Shown here: positions 32,579-45,166 of the stretch, in pieces
Layout of the letters: each line of letters opens with the position of its first letter
Position numbering within the stretch: position 1 is the stretch's first letter
The notes under the pieces: generated by a model
What the model saw: the letters and a program-made list of their open reading frames with translations, nothing else
Databases searched by the model: none
What the model was told of the DNA's origin: nothing
From: Macrotrachela quadricornifera
Lineage: Eukaryota; Rotifera; Eurotatoria; Philodinida; Philodinidae
Length of the DNA stretch: 64,000 nucleotides
NCBI GenBank assembly: GCA_022393335.1
Contig: JAJEKB010001372.1
Coordinates: 92,189-156,188 of the forward strand
Reading direction: 5' to 3'
Position numbers and translations under genes: made by a program

Positions 32579-32997
32579 TTTTTTTTTTTTTTTATTATGT
32601 TTGGAGATGTTACACTCGGAAGTGCTTACATGTTAGTAGATGAATTTAAATGGAAAATTTTAAAGCTAGAAGTGACAACCTTAATGCAAAGGGTGTCCTA
32701 GTTAGCATTACAATAGTTCTGACGGATAATTCTCAGTCCGTAGAGGGGGATGAATAGTTAAACATAAAAAGGAGAAAGGAAAAAATTAAAGAAATAGAGA
32801 AAAAAGGTATAAGAAAGGAACGAAAATACGGATTTATGCAGATACGAGAACAAAAGCAGTATTGAAGCCAAAGAAACGAGAGAAAAGAACAAAACGCAGC
32901 AGAAAGCGAAATGTTTATAAAAACCATCCTTTATCTTCCCGTTAATTCGTTTCAACAAAGAAGAGCCATTTTAGAAGATATGATTCATGTCTTTTTA

Positions 32998-35717
32998 TCA
33001 ATTGTTTAACCCGTTTTGTACAGAAAAAAGTGAGAACCAAAGATCAGTCGAATGCATACTACTCAATCTCCTCTGAAGATATTTTTTAACATAAAACTCT
33101 AAAGAGTGCTCAGAAATTGTTATGTAAAGATTGTGTGCCGAGACGAATGGACAGCGATATACCAACCGAAGGCCTACACGAAATTTCTGTAATAACAACT
33201 GTTGTTGTGTCGCAGGAAGAAGAGGATAAAATGGAAATAACCAAGCAAAATGAGGAAAGGTATAGGCAAAGAAACATTGTCGAAGCGCTTTGGAAGACAT
33301 TTCTTTGCCAGATTTTAACTATTTCAATTTACCAAGTGCCCTTTGTATGTTACCTAGACATCTATCGACTGTAGGTTTTAGAGATAGCTTATCCGTCCAT
33401 GTGAAACCTAAATATTTAAATTCTTTAACCAATTCTATCTTTTCTCCATTCATCATTACATTCAGTATTGGCCTTTTTACTTGTGTATGAAATAACTGCG
33501 CTACGGTCTTGGATATATTGATTGGCTGCTTCCATTTTGTTGAGTATCTGTAAATTTGATCACAAATCCTATTACCTTCCTCCCCCAAATATTGAATCAT
33601 AGGACCTAACTTCTTTATGATCGGGGGTTTGATTAAGACACTTAGATCATCCGCAAAAATGTGATTTGAGTGCACTCCTAGACAGTTGATTAAATCACTA
33701 TGAAAAACTATGAACAAATAGGGACTGAGACTACTACCCTGAGGAAGTCCTATATTAATATCAAAGATATTTGATATTTGTTCACCAAAGGCTACGTAGG
33801 CTTTTCTATACTTTAACCAGCTTTCTATCATTTTGAGTAACTCAAATGATATGCCAAGTTTATACAGTTTGATTACGAGAGCAGCATGCCACACCCTATC
33901 ATAGGCCTTCTGATAATCAACATATATAACTAAAGTAGGTACGTTAGCAGCCATACTGTTCTTCACCTCCTGATAGATTGACAAAACCCGAGTTGGTAAA
34001 AGACATTTTGGGCGAAAACCTGGCTGCTCCTGAGGTACCAATTGGTTACTTTCAGCCCAACATCTAACTTTCTGGAGAAGAATTATTTCAAAGAGTGTCG
34101 AATGTGTAGCTAATTTCCATACATCTGGATAACGACCTTCACTCAACCATGTATTTTTAATCATGAAATTCGATATTGAGTCAAAACCTGCAGATTTTTT
34201 TGGTTTTAATGCTCTTATAATCTGCTAATTTCAACATTACTAGTCTTATCCATCCGTTCTCCTGTGACTAATAGTTTGTTCAACACTTCATTATACTCGG
34301 TTTCTATCTTGACTTCATGAGCATCAGAATAATCTATTGAAGGTGATCTAAATTGCTCTCTATAGTACTGATTTAATGCATCTGCAATCTCTAGTTGAGT
34401 AGCTAGTATTTTATCTCCAGAAACCAGTTTATAGAAGAGTAGCGAACGCGGTTTGTAAATACGAGATAGATGTGTCCAGAAGGCTTTCTTTGTGTTCTCA
34501 TATGATATTTGATAAAAAATCATTCCATCTAGCCGCTTTATATTTTCCAATAGCAATTTTCGATTCTCTCGTTGCGACTCGCAATAAAACTCTTGTTTCT
34601 TCACACTGGATACCTTTTTGTTTTAGATGGTAGTATTTGTTTCTAACTTTTCAACGATACACGTTGGTAATGATGGTCTATATTTTTCTTTTTCTTTCCA
34701 ATGAGTCACTCGATTCTTGACAGCTGCGATAAAACGTATGTATAGTTTATACCAACCATCTACGTTATTATTCTTTTGTTCTTTTATCCAGAATGATTGA
34801 AGTATTACTAGTACGGCCTCGAAAGCCTTCCAATTTGTGAAAGGAAAAAAATTACTCGTGACGAAAGCAATATTGTCACATGTGAGCAAAATGGGCCAAT
34901 GATCATTCGTACCGACATGTAATGTTTCACTTGATATATCAGTTATATTAGAAAAAGATAAATCTATATTACGAAGCGAGCGCTTGGACGTATGAGACGA
35001 TGATGGTATGTAGTGTAGATTGTTCTCTTCTATCCATTCTTTTAAAGGTGCTCCTCTCTTGTCTGTTCGTGGACTATTCCATTCCTTCATTGTAGCATTA
35101 AAATCCTCTGTTATAATAGTACCTTCTGTTACATATTTCTGAATATCATCAAGATCACGTAGCTGACTGGCAGGCCAATAAATACCGATGATACGCACTG
35201 ATTCTTAGAGGCCTGTTATATCGACAATGATAGTATTCGGTATGTCAATTTCAATACGTGTTGCTTTCAGATGCTTCCCTACTGCTATACACACTCCGCC
35301 GTTTTTATTCGTACCCTTTTGATAAAATGTATTAAAATGAGAAATACGACATGTGTTCTATAGTTCTCCTACTTCTGTAAAAATACAAATAGAGGCCTGA
35401 ACTTTGTACATTAAATCAATTGCTTCAAGTGCTCGTGTGTTCCATCCTTCAACATTATAACACACAATCTTTAAACTTTCTTTTTGAGTACTAGTGAGAC
35501 CTCTTACCCTGTTCTTTCACTGTTGTAGTACTGTATTCAGAGTTCTGTCTGAGAACCATTCTTCCAAAATGAATGTTACTATTTGCTGATCTTTAATTGA
35601 AAAGTTCCATGATTTTAACTGATTAATAGCTTGCTCTCTCAGATTAAGACTTCTTTTTAGCGGCATGTAAGGCACAAACACTTTAGCAAAAACATTAAAA
35701 TTAGACATTCTACTCAA
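32998..35717 (-). pseudogene. LINE ORF2: AP endonuclease and reverse transcriptase, broken
   Basis: The product begins at about 35717 with an N-terminal extension, then the endonuclease (LKIVCYNVEGWNTRALEAID; NKNGGVCIAVGKHL; IIGIYWPAS; IITEDFNATMKEW; TNDHWPILLT). The reverse transcriptase follows: KPKKSAGFDSISNF, YVDYQKAYDRVWH, GLPQGSSLSPYLF, and the catalytic FADDLS at about 33640. The C-terminal part FAYTFPHFAWLFPFYPLLPA extends to 32998. Defects: TGA at 35517, TAG near 35375, TAA near 35205, a stop at 34623, a frameshift near 34215, and a stop near 33318. The finger motif between PDVWKLA and TLFEI is missing, an internal deletion of some 25 residues. It is not active. Confidence 0.85.
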
Positions 35718-35737
35718 TGTTTGGTGACTTTGATGGA

Positions 35738-37428
35738 TTAATTAACTGTTGGAGTACAAGAAATTATCCGATTGAGTTGAAATCCATCATTTAATCTAAT
35801 AGATGCTGCGTGAAATCGGTTGAAATACTGTTGTGCTCTTGGCATTAACGTTATTCTCTCGAGTTTACCAGTAGTGAGCAATTGAGGTATGAAATTCTGT
35901 AAGAAGTCTTTCATAGTTGTGATAATATCAAGTAGTGCTGCTTGATGTAGCTGAACATCCAAGGTAGTGGTTTTTAATTGATCCACTTTCGCTTTTACAC
36001 GATTATTACTATCTAATAATTCTGATAATGTATTATTGATGTTCACTAGTGATTTCTCTGTGTCTAAACTATTTGCCGTATTTGCTGGCCAAGTCGTACG
36101 ATTTTGTTCAATATTCCACTTGTTCAACAAGTTACTATCCACTTTCTTAGTTATTGGAAAACCATCTTCTCGATATTCAAAATCTTCTACTTGCTTCTTT
36201 GATTCGACTCGCAGAATTTTACCACTGCTAATAGCTTCATCAACCCGTTCTTTTAATTGCTGTTTATGTTGTCGAATAATTGGACATTGACTATCAAGCG
36301 AATGATGACTCTCACCACATTGAGCACATTTCGGTTTGTTGTTACATAAATGTTGGTGGTTAAAATTCTCAAGACAAACTCGACATCTTGCCATAACATT
36401 ACATTCATTTCTTAAATGTTCAATGCACCAACATTTAGTACAGAATGTTAATCGGTTACCTGGATAAAAGGGTGTAATCGCCAACCAAGAATGACCTATT
36501 CCAATACGGCCGAGTTTTAGTATCGAATTGTATTCTTGATAATCCTTTACATCGAATCGATAATCATTTGACTTTCTTTGATAAGAATATTCAATTCGTC
36601 TTATACAATCTGCAGAGGCGACTGTACGCCTAATCTCATTTGCGACAAAATCTTGATCTAGATCACTAGAGACATATCGAACAACAAGTGCAAACGAGTT
36701 TGGTGTAAATTTCAGTTTAATACCTTCTACATCAATTTCATTTATCTTGGTCGCCCATTTATCAGTTGCAACGAGATTTGCATAATCATCCTTGTTATCA
36801 ACACCTAGTTTTAATTTATTACCTGACCACCCAACCATGGTAAATCGATTGATATTAATGCCGTTTGTTCGTAGTTCTTTTAGTATCATATCACTCGCGT
36901 GAATGGCTGAAGGTACGTTATTGCGATTGGTATTCGACGCGAATTGAATATGAAAGTATGGCAGATTTGATGACACCGCATACTTCAATTGATCGAACGA
37001 GATCCCTTTTCGTGCACCACCATTTTGATTCGACACTTGTTGACATTCAGATGACGATAAAGGTAATGACTGCTGTTGAGACCTTTTATTAATTTCTTTT
37101 CGAGCTTCATTGATACTTTTTTCCTTCCTTCGTTGAAATCTTTTGTTGGGATGTTGATGTCGATTATTTCCATTCTTAGCAGAACTTCCACTTTCGTCTA
37201 AAGGATTACCTCGTTTAGGTGTGGAGCTATTGTTTTGATCATGCGTACGTTGCTGCTTTAAGTACTTCTTTTGAAGATACTTATGTACATTTTGAGCTTC
37301 TTCTGGAAAATCTAATAGAAACTTGGAAATCCATTCCACCTGCCCCCCCCTGCAGTGGTTTCTTGCTGTTTTTGAAGTAAGGTCGATTGCTCAAAATTTG
37401 AAGAACCAAAAATTTCTTCTACTTCCAT
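35738..37428 (-). pseudogene. LINE ORF1, gag-like with three zinc knuckles, one frameshift
   Basis: 533 residues are open in one frame from 37339 to 35738. Residues about 290-350 hold cysteine knuckles (CTKCWCIEHLRNEC, CRVCLENFNHQHLC, CAQCGESHHSLDSQC), expected to bind RNA. Before them lies a basic, Gln-rich region and an RRM-like beta-rich part. The likely true start is the ATG at 37428, which reads MEVEEIFGSSNFEQ. The two parts are out of frame by one base at an 8-C run (37343-37350), where a single extra base would rejoin them. This is either a real mutation or a homopolymer sequencing error. Confidence 0.8.
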
Positions 37429-37534
37429 AGTTCTCACTCTCTTAAACGTAAAAACGTTAAGAAGAGAGCGTAAAAAGGAATGTAAGAGATAACGAAAAGC
37501 GTCTGTTCTTCACAATGAAAAAAGAGGGAATGTG

Positions 37535-37548
37535 ATCAAAAATTTAAA
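37535..37548. repeat. Target-site duplication of the LINE, right copy
   Basis: ATCAAAAATTTAAA, identical to 32565-32578. Confidence 0.8.
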
Positions 37549-40500
37549 ATATTTATAAACGTCCAAGCAATTTATGAATGTCGACCAAATCAGTCAAAGC
37601 TCTACATTTTTGTAATTTCTGATAAATATAAAATCTTTAAAAACAAATGTCGTTTCGGACCCTTTACTGAATGAAGAACAGTGAGGAAAATCATACAGAA
37701 GGAATAAGACAGAGTGGCATTCGATATAATCGATATGTAAAACCCATCAAGTTCTGTTGTGCATGACCAATGATGTATATAAAACCGTTTATTGTGTCAG
37801 TGATGATGATTCGCGTAAGTTAAAATTTCCAATACTTTGAATATAATCTGGACTTCATACACTGCTAGATTTAGTTGAATGCATACTCGATTCACCTTAC
37901 AAATCAGCGTTTGAATAAAATGCTCGGAAGTTGTAAATAGGGTCGACATTTATAAACAGATGGAATTTATAAATGTCGACCCGATTTATCACCGTCCTAA
38001 GTTTTTGGAAAAATCATTTCGGAATCTTTGGTAGATATTAATTAAGTAACCAATGCTGAAAAATGAGTTTTTTCAGTGATTTGATAATTTTTCATTTTTG
38101 AGTGAAATTTTATGTTTTTTCTTTGTCTTTGCAAAAGTTGATTCAAAAAATAGCGTTTTCTCAGTAAAATCAGTCTGCATATACTATTCATTATTTTTTC
38201 TCTACTAAATTAATCATATTAACCTTAGCAAAACAGTCATCGATGTATCATTTATACTGTTTTATTAATCATCTTATTACATTTTAATATTTTCCTACGT
38301 AGTTAAAATTGGCTGTAGCAGTTCTACAAGCTAAAACTGTGTCTCTAACATGTATGATGAATAGTTTAACAGCATGAAAGTAGGTCTTAAAGTCTAACAA
38401 GGAAAGATCCTCAGGTATGTTCTGAGAATTTCAATGAAAATAATGTGGAATGTTAAGTTAGGTATATGCCTATCTTGCATGTGAAACAAATAGGTGCTCT
38501 TACTGCTTTAGTAAAAAATTATAGGCGAAATATTTTCCAAAAAATTAACATATGCTTCGTCATGGAAATTTTTTTCTTGAGAGTTTTTAATAGTTGTAGT
38601 ACATTTGCTTTCTAGGTATTATGTATCTTGTTCGATTTGTATGCTGTTTATGTTTTCATTACTTTACTCTAGATAGTTTGCATCGACAGATGGCTAATGA
38701 ACGTTTTGGTGGAAAATTCTAAACTTTTGTACACAATCTAGTCTACATGATGTCTTAATGCAAGCTAAGTTTCGGATCAAAATTGATAGTATGGATATCT
38801 CAAAAATACAAGCAGGAAATAATGAATCCTTTTCAGATTTTTCATACTTCATTGAGATCTGCTTATCGTCAAAAGATGGGATTTAAACAGCTTGAACATC
38901 TAAATCTGTATTCTCGTTAGCATCTTGTACCATCATCTGCTAAGGTGCAATTTGAAATCATAAGTGCTAAATGCTGTACGTAAAAAGCGTTGAGAAGAAA
39001 TCCGGTGGAATTTAAGTAAATTACCACGGATGTTACTTGTTGCTTTAAAAAAACGGCAATTTTCGGTGATTGGGACCCGTTACATCCTTCGCATTTTCAG
39101 GTTGGGATAGTCTCATAGAAACAAATGTTGTTAAATGCTAGACAATAATTAAAATATGTAAATTTTTTAACTAGTTTTAACATGTACGTTGACTTTTAAC
39201 GGAAATTATCTCGTTATTGATTGCTGGGTTCTACTCATTTTCATATATTGAATATGTTGGACTTATCGTGTTGCCTATTCGCTGATAGATTTCACGTGAA
39301 AATTGTTTTCAAAAATTCATATTTACAAGATATAAGATATACCATTTAGCTAGATCTATCATGATATTAAATTCTTTTATCAACTAAAATAAGACGTTAA
39401 CTTAGAAGAATCTTAAATTTGTATTATTCATTATTCAAATTTTTTGTACTTCTTTGAAACAAACACTAATGTCCTATCACTCTTTACATAAAACTCATTT
39501 TAGATGAAAATAGAATACATAGGTAATTATAGTTCCTTGTTAACTGTATTTACATAATTTTCTGATTTTTTGATTATATCACTATAATAGTAATATTGCC
39601 TCTGTAAGCATGTAGAAAAATAAATCATTCTTCTTTCGTCACTGTTTATATATTAGATAAGTTATTTTATCGAACATAAAATGGTAGTATGAATTGTAAG
39701 AAATTGCATTGTAGCTACAGATCTTGAGTTCTATTTCACATACAAATGCTTATTATTACAAAATTTGTTTAGAATATATTTCATCATCGAATATGGCTAC
39801 AATTCGTCTCTTAATTAAAATTGTGCTGAAATAAGATTAAATGATATAAATAGATTGGTTAAATAGAGACAGAAGTAAGTCAAATAGCTCTTGACTTAGT
39901 TCAGTTGACCTAAATTCTATTATTGTTTACGACTTAATTTACCTTATAATATGACCTGTATGACTGAGTAATACGTTAAATTATAACAATTGGTTTAAAT
40001 AACTGTTTAATTCAATAATTCTGATCCAACTGCAAATTAGCTATTCATTTTTGAGTATCAACATACTCTGCAGAGTAGGACTTTTTACAAATGGTCGTTC
40101 AGAAAATCATTGAGACCATCAGTAGAGATATCTCGTTAGGGTCACAGTTTTTAAAATGAATCTATACTTACAAGGACAGTTGTGGCATACGTCGAAAAAA
40201 TGTCTACTCTATTTAAAGTCTTCTAAGAATATGTGCAACGTAGTATATCTTATAAAATAACATGTATATATAAGTTACAAAAAACGTAAAATGTAGTTGC
40301 TTTACTGGGAGGTAATTTTTTTTCTTCAACGGATTTATCTATAGATTGGAAACGTTTTTGCATTTACTTGAATAATATCTTTAGAAATATGTATTTTCCT
40401 GCTTTTTTAAAGCATGTAGACCATAACTATTGAAATGATTCAATTTCGTTGAAGATAAAGTAGATGACAGAATAGCAAACACTAACAAATGAAGAGTTAT

Positions 40501-42649
40501 ACAGTGTCATGTGTCGTAGATGTTTTATGATTTGTAATGATCCCACGGATCATTTCAAAGAAAATTGCATGCCAACTTCTGAAATAAAAAACAGTATTCA
40601 GTTAATTTTTCTGAATATTTTTTATTCTGAACGATTCAACATTGTTCGAAAACTATTGCTTCTAGTCTATTTTCATCAATATTTAACTTGATAAAGAAAA
40701 TGCTTCATTTATTACCGAAAAATGATAAACTATCAAAAATAGAAAAGTTGTTGTACTTATAGAAATACGACACTTCCTAATACAAAAGCAAATGTAATGT
40801 TTCATTAAACATAATAAAAGATCTGCTGGGAAATAAAAAAAGTCTGTAACAAAAGGAAATCATAATATATAGAAAAGGAAAAAGACCTCATAATAATAGA
40901 AAAATGACTCTTGATGACGGAAGAGGCTATGCGAAATGCCTCAAACTATAATAAAAGATTCGCATATGCAATAGGGCAGTAGGACATACCATAAAAGTGT
41001 ACTGCACAGATCTTATTTTCTTTTTGTTAATTACTAATGCCCTTCTATCTTTTAAAGAACATTAGACGATTCATTTAAAACGAAAGAGAAGAAAAGAGTG
41101 TTTTGAACGTAAAACCCTGGTAGTCAAAGAGTTAAAATAAAGATTCATTCTTTGTCACATATGAACGTTTTTTTTATTTCGTTTATCTTAAAAGTTTTGA
41201 CTATGATTTGAGTTTCAATGGTTTGACGAGAAAATCTTAGTTAATCAGTTCAGTATTACATGTTCTTTCTATTAGGACACCTACGAGAACATTATTAAAT
41301 AAATGGAATATGTTTTTCATTTTATTCACACCTGAAGCATTAAACAAATTATAATTCCATCATTTCAATATCATTCTAAGGCAGATCTAATATTCAACCA
41401 CCTAATTGAGATTTTTTCATCTAACAAATCAAATTCAAGCAAATACTGATCATTGAATGAAGTTGATCATATATACTATGAATAAATCCATGTGGAAAAA
41501 TAAAACACAAGCAGCATTCCATACATCAGCTTACGCATTTACCATATTTATCTAATACATAAACATGTTAAATGTTTAATGAAGTGTCACGTCACATTAC
41601 TTTGTTAAATTAGTATTTTTTTTTGCATGAGATATTATGGGTTTCTATTCATAATGCAGTTACTTTTGAATATATATATACTCCCTAGATAACTCATGAT
41701 TTTTGAAACATGTTTCAAATTGATTGAAAGACAATATTGTAGAGTTGCATATATATTGTAATGAATAGAACTTAAACTTGAGGAAGGGTGTGAAATATTA
41801 TTAAGAAAAAATTTATCTTCGGTACTATACATAAAGATATTGAATAAATGTGTAATGGAATGGAAAATAACAGTAGAATTGAATATAGAACAAGAGTACA
41901 TGTATTTTTACAAAGAGTGAAATTTAATGAATTAGATTAATTGAGAATGGAAAAGGCGAACGATCTACTACTTATCAGTATCTCATGGGATAAATATAAT
42001 TATAGAAATGAAATAAACTGAGAAAGTGACTTTTAGTGTCTGGAATAAATGATGTGATCTACTACGTGTTTAGATATTTTCTTTTGTTTATATATGTGAT
42101 CAAATATTAGAATTGTAGACTAAGAAAAAATTTGACTCATATAAATAAAAGAATTTATTATTTATTATATATGTATTTGTTTTGTTTCGTTCATAAAATA
42201 TTGAAAGATGACAGATTCTCATAACTATCATCACAACAATAGTATCATTCGACATGTAATTTTTTTTCTTTTTTTTTTCCTCACTCTTCAGTGAACATGT
42301 GAGACGTAAGCTATTTTTTTTTCTCTTTTCTATGCCTAAAAAAATGCTAGTCAAGACGAGAAGCAAAATAAGCTTGAATAGTCAGCCATCGGAAGACTTG
42401 TTTCCTATTCATTTTTTTATATTGAAGACTAGCAATATGTAAACATTCCATAGAAACAGGATATGAACACAACTTAACATTTATTGTTTGAATATTAAAA
42501 GAAAAAATTTCAAACAATCTTTATTCATTGGATTCTTTTTATATTTATTTATTTATATAAAAATGAATTTTTACTATTTATTTGTATATAATAATGATTG
42601 ATTTTAAAATTTATTAGAATATTTTATTTTAGTTTAAGAAATAGTAATA
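37549..42649. other. Five kilobases without a recognisable gene
   Basis: AT-rich throughout, with no frame above about 90 codons and none with family resemblance (the frames at 40509, 41635 and 42100 look random). It contains the hairpin at 37940-37982 and a diverged copy of its arms near 37551-37594. Some stretches, such as 38880-39130, are less AT-rich and may be old coding relics with many stops. Confidence 0.45.
37940..37982. repeat. Perfect 17-bp inverted repeat, 9-bp loop
   Basis: GGGTCGACATTTATAAA (37940-37956) and TTTATAAATGTCGACCC (37966-37982) are exact inverted copies. A diverged pair of the same words (TTTATAAACGTCC and TTTATGAATGTCGACC) lies at about 37551-37593, just outside the LINE. 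It may be the core of a MITE family or a structured RNA. Confidence 0.7.
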
Positions 42650-44702
42650 ATGAGATCCTTTCAAGTAATGCGATATGGACGACGAACAACTCCAACAACA
42701 AACGAATTGACACAATCAATAGCTCAATCAAATAATTTATTAATGCCATCAAAACGTCGAAGTTCAATGTTTGCATTTAATAATGAACATGATCAAGATT
42801 TAAACGAACATGATGAAAGTGGTAATTTAACTATACATAGGTAAGTTGTATAAACATTTACTTTTAATGTTTTTATATTTTTTTTTATTGCTTCTTTTTC
42901 GAAACATTTCATACACACAGAGCAATAATTGATTGATAGACAAATACATAGTTTTTCTATAAGACCATGTTTATATGTCATATTTATAGTTTCGCTTTTT
43001 TCCTCTTTCTTTTATGCGTTAGAGGCAAAGTTCTATAAACGTGCACGTTATGTAAAAAACAAAAGAAGAACTGATCACTTCGTCTTCTTTTTATTCTCTT
43101 CTACTACCCAATTTCTACATTAGTCCATATTTCTTTCGATAGTTAATAATACGAATAAGTATAAATCATTCTAGATTTCTCTACCTATATGTTATTTATC
43201 TCTATATATCATTCACTCTTACTTCTATACATATATATATAACATACACGTGACTACATGATATATTTATATGTCATTTTTTCATCACATCATCACGTTT
43301 TCTCGTTACTCTTCTACCATTTTCTTATTTTGTATTTCGTCTCAAATGACGTCTGTCCTTTGATCACCATATGTGTACACGCAGTTATATTGAAAATAGA
43401 AGCTTGAAAGAATCTTTTTCTAATAGCAAATACAAAAAAAAAAACAATCAATTTTTTCGTAGCTAGAATTAAGAATAAAAACAGAGAATAGAAAAAAAAA
43501 CAAGTCTGAAAATAAATATGCAACAGATTTTTCAATCAATATATATCATTAACAAATAAAATTAATCATTACCGTCTTTATCACATTTCTTTTTTTTTCT
43601 CAGAAAATACATCTATATATATATATAACAAACTACATTATATTAGCTTCAACAGTATATAGACTTGATAATATAACGATCAAGATATAGAACCATATCA
43701 ATGGATTCATCAACAACAACAACTATTTTGAATAAGTAGGTGTTTCATTTAGATATAATTTTTTTTGTTACTCTTACTCTTATCATTGATCATTGACAAT
43801 TTTGACAACGTGTTTTTCCCTAAAGATAGATTCTAACGACTAACAGATCAACCAATGATGATAACCTAGTATACGATAAGTATTTTATATGCCAGAACTT
43901 TCCATTTATATAGAGTTGTATAGAATAATACAAATGGCATATAGAAACAAAACTATTATCAACTCTAGTTAGTTTGATGAATATTGTTGGTGTTCTATAT
44001 GTGGTGGGTATAACAAGAGCAAAAGAGCTATATAAATAAACATGAATAGGGAGATATACGAATGGTTACAGCTTTTAGGCATCTTTCATTTATTTGATAA
44101 ATAGGCTGCCGGTGTCAAGTACCATCAATATCGATCGTCATCATATGTCCATTTTTCTGTTTTCTAATGCATATTTTGTTTTCTTTTGTTTCTCTTTGTT
44201 TTTTGTCATGTATATATTTTCTATCTATTCATTCTTCGAATGACATAAAGAAAAAAAACTTATTATCTCTATGATGACAACTCACGAAGAAAAGTCTAAT
44301 TAAATTATAGTGAGATAAATTGATGGTTAAATGGGTGTATCATCCAAATCCGAAAATTATCGTTATACATCTAAACGAAAAAAGTTCTGATTTAATAGTT
44401 TCTTTTTCTTTCTTCTATTTATACATAAAAATATTTCTTCATTTTGATTTTTATATATTTTTAGGCGAAATACATTAAATGTGCAAAAGCCATTAACACC
44501 TATTGATGGAATTGATTTATCTCGACGTGCATCATTTAATAATGGTCGACGATTGAGTTTTCAACAACAAGAAATAACTGAATCATCAAAATCAAAAACA
44601 AATTTAAGAAATTTTTATGTATTCTTTGTACTACTCTTTCTTTTTATCTTTCTTGCAGTTGTTTATTCTTTTATTCGTATGATAAAAAATCAAGCTTCAT
44701 AA
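42650..44702 (+). CDS. Small tail-anchored membrane protein with RRxS sites
   Basis: Two exons (42650-42840 and 44465-44702, phase 2 junction, 1.6-kb intron with GTAAGT donor and TTTTTAG acceptor) give 142 residues. The N-terminal three quarters are polar and disordered-looking and hold basic-directed Ser sites: KRRSS, SRRAS and GRRLS, all matching the protein kinase A / 14-3-3 type pattern. The C-terminus has one hydrophobic span (FYVFFVLLFLFIFLAVVYSF) followed by a short basic tail (IRMIKNQAS), so the protein should be tail-anchored or a type II single-pass protein. The family is not recognised. The next gene lies tail to tail, 80 bp away. Confidence 0.7.
43701..43735 (+). CDS. Candidate alternative first exon of the tail-anchored protein gene
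   Basis: Inside the 1.6-kb intron, ATG GAT TCA TCA then four Thr codons and ILN give a 35-nt frame that ends at a GTAGGT donor. Its phase (2) equals that of the main first exon, so splicing to 44465 would give a short isoform starting MDSSTTTTILNKRN and keeping the membrane anchor. Supported only by phase and splice site. Confidence 0.3.
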
Positions 44703-44782
44703 AAAAAAAAAGAGGAACAGAAAATATGTTGATAAAAAAAAAGGAAATATCTCACAAAAATTGACTTGTCTATTATATTTCT

Positions 44783-45166
44783 TTATTCATATGCATGCCA
44801 CCAACCAGAATGCGCAACTTTATTATCTTTTGGTATTACAAAATATACATAATCATGATTACCACGCCATTCATATATCCAGATATTCGCATCACTGGGA
44901 AATGTATAACCAACACGGTGAAATTCATGATTCATAATTAAATCAGGTGTATCTTGAGTACTTGTTGGTGCACCCATTAAACGTTGAACTTCATCAGCAG
45001 ATGTACCAATCGTTCCAAGATGTTTTTGTAATACACGCATAGCTTTATGACGTTCACCTTCATAATGATCAACAGCTGGATTAGATTCTCCACCTTGCCA
45101 ATGACCACGTTCATCTTTTAATCGTAAATATGTTGATGATGCTTCTTCTACACTTTGTGATGACAT
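44783..45166 (-). CDS. BamE/SmpA-fold-like protein, intronless
   Basis: A single exon of 127 codons, start ATG at 45166. The order DEVQRLMGAPTSTQDTPDL, then ANIWIYEWRGNHDYVYFVI and a final SGWWHAYE follows a pattern I associate with small fungal and bacterial proteins of the SmpA/OmlA (BamE) fold: a helix-loop with LMGxP, then a strand with WxYxWRG. No signal peptide or lipobox is present, so it is probably cytosolic. Lack of introns and the similarity to fungal or bacterial relatives make horizontal origin possible. Function unknown. It converges with the tail-anchored gene. Confidence 0.6.
   Translation of the reverse strand: MSSQSVEEASSTYLRLKDERGHWQGGESNPAVDHYEGERHKAMRVLQKHLGTIGTSADEVQRLMGAPTSTQDTPDLIMNHEFHRVGYTFPSDANIWIYEWRGNHDYVYFVIPKDNKVAHSGWWHAYE

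Larger units (their letters stand above)
32579..37534 (-). mobile_element. Non-LTR retrotransposon (LINE), full-length but inactivated
   Basis: A 4956-bp LINE lies on the minus strand. It has a 5' UTR of about 106 bp, ORF1 (gag-like with zinc knuckles), ORF2 (AP endonuclease, reverse transcriptase, C-terminal domain), a 3' UTR of about 400 bp and a 15-nt poly(A) tail (poly-T at 32579-32593). A 14-bp direct repeat flanks both ends, so the copy is not 5'-truncated. The order gag, AP endonuclease, FADD-type reverse transcriptase fits the Jockey/I/R1 group. Hebe of Adineta vaga is a published bdelloid LINE to compare. Several stops, frameshifts and one internal deletion make this copy inactive. 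Confidence 0.88.

Noticed and set aside
32733..32958. Minus-strand hydrophobic frames in the LINE 3' UTR
   Set aside because: Two overlapping frames from pyrimidine-rich sequence without family resemblance, inside the element's 3' UTR.
36036..37092. Plus-strand frames over LINE ORF1
   Set aside because: Antisense shadows of the 533-residue minus-strand ORF1.
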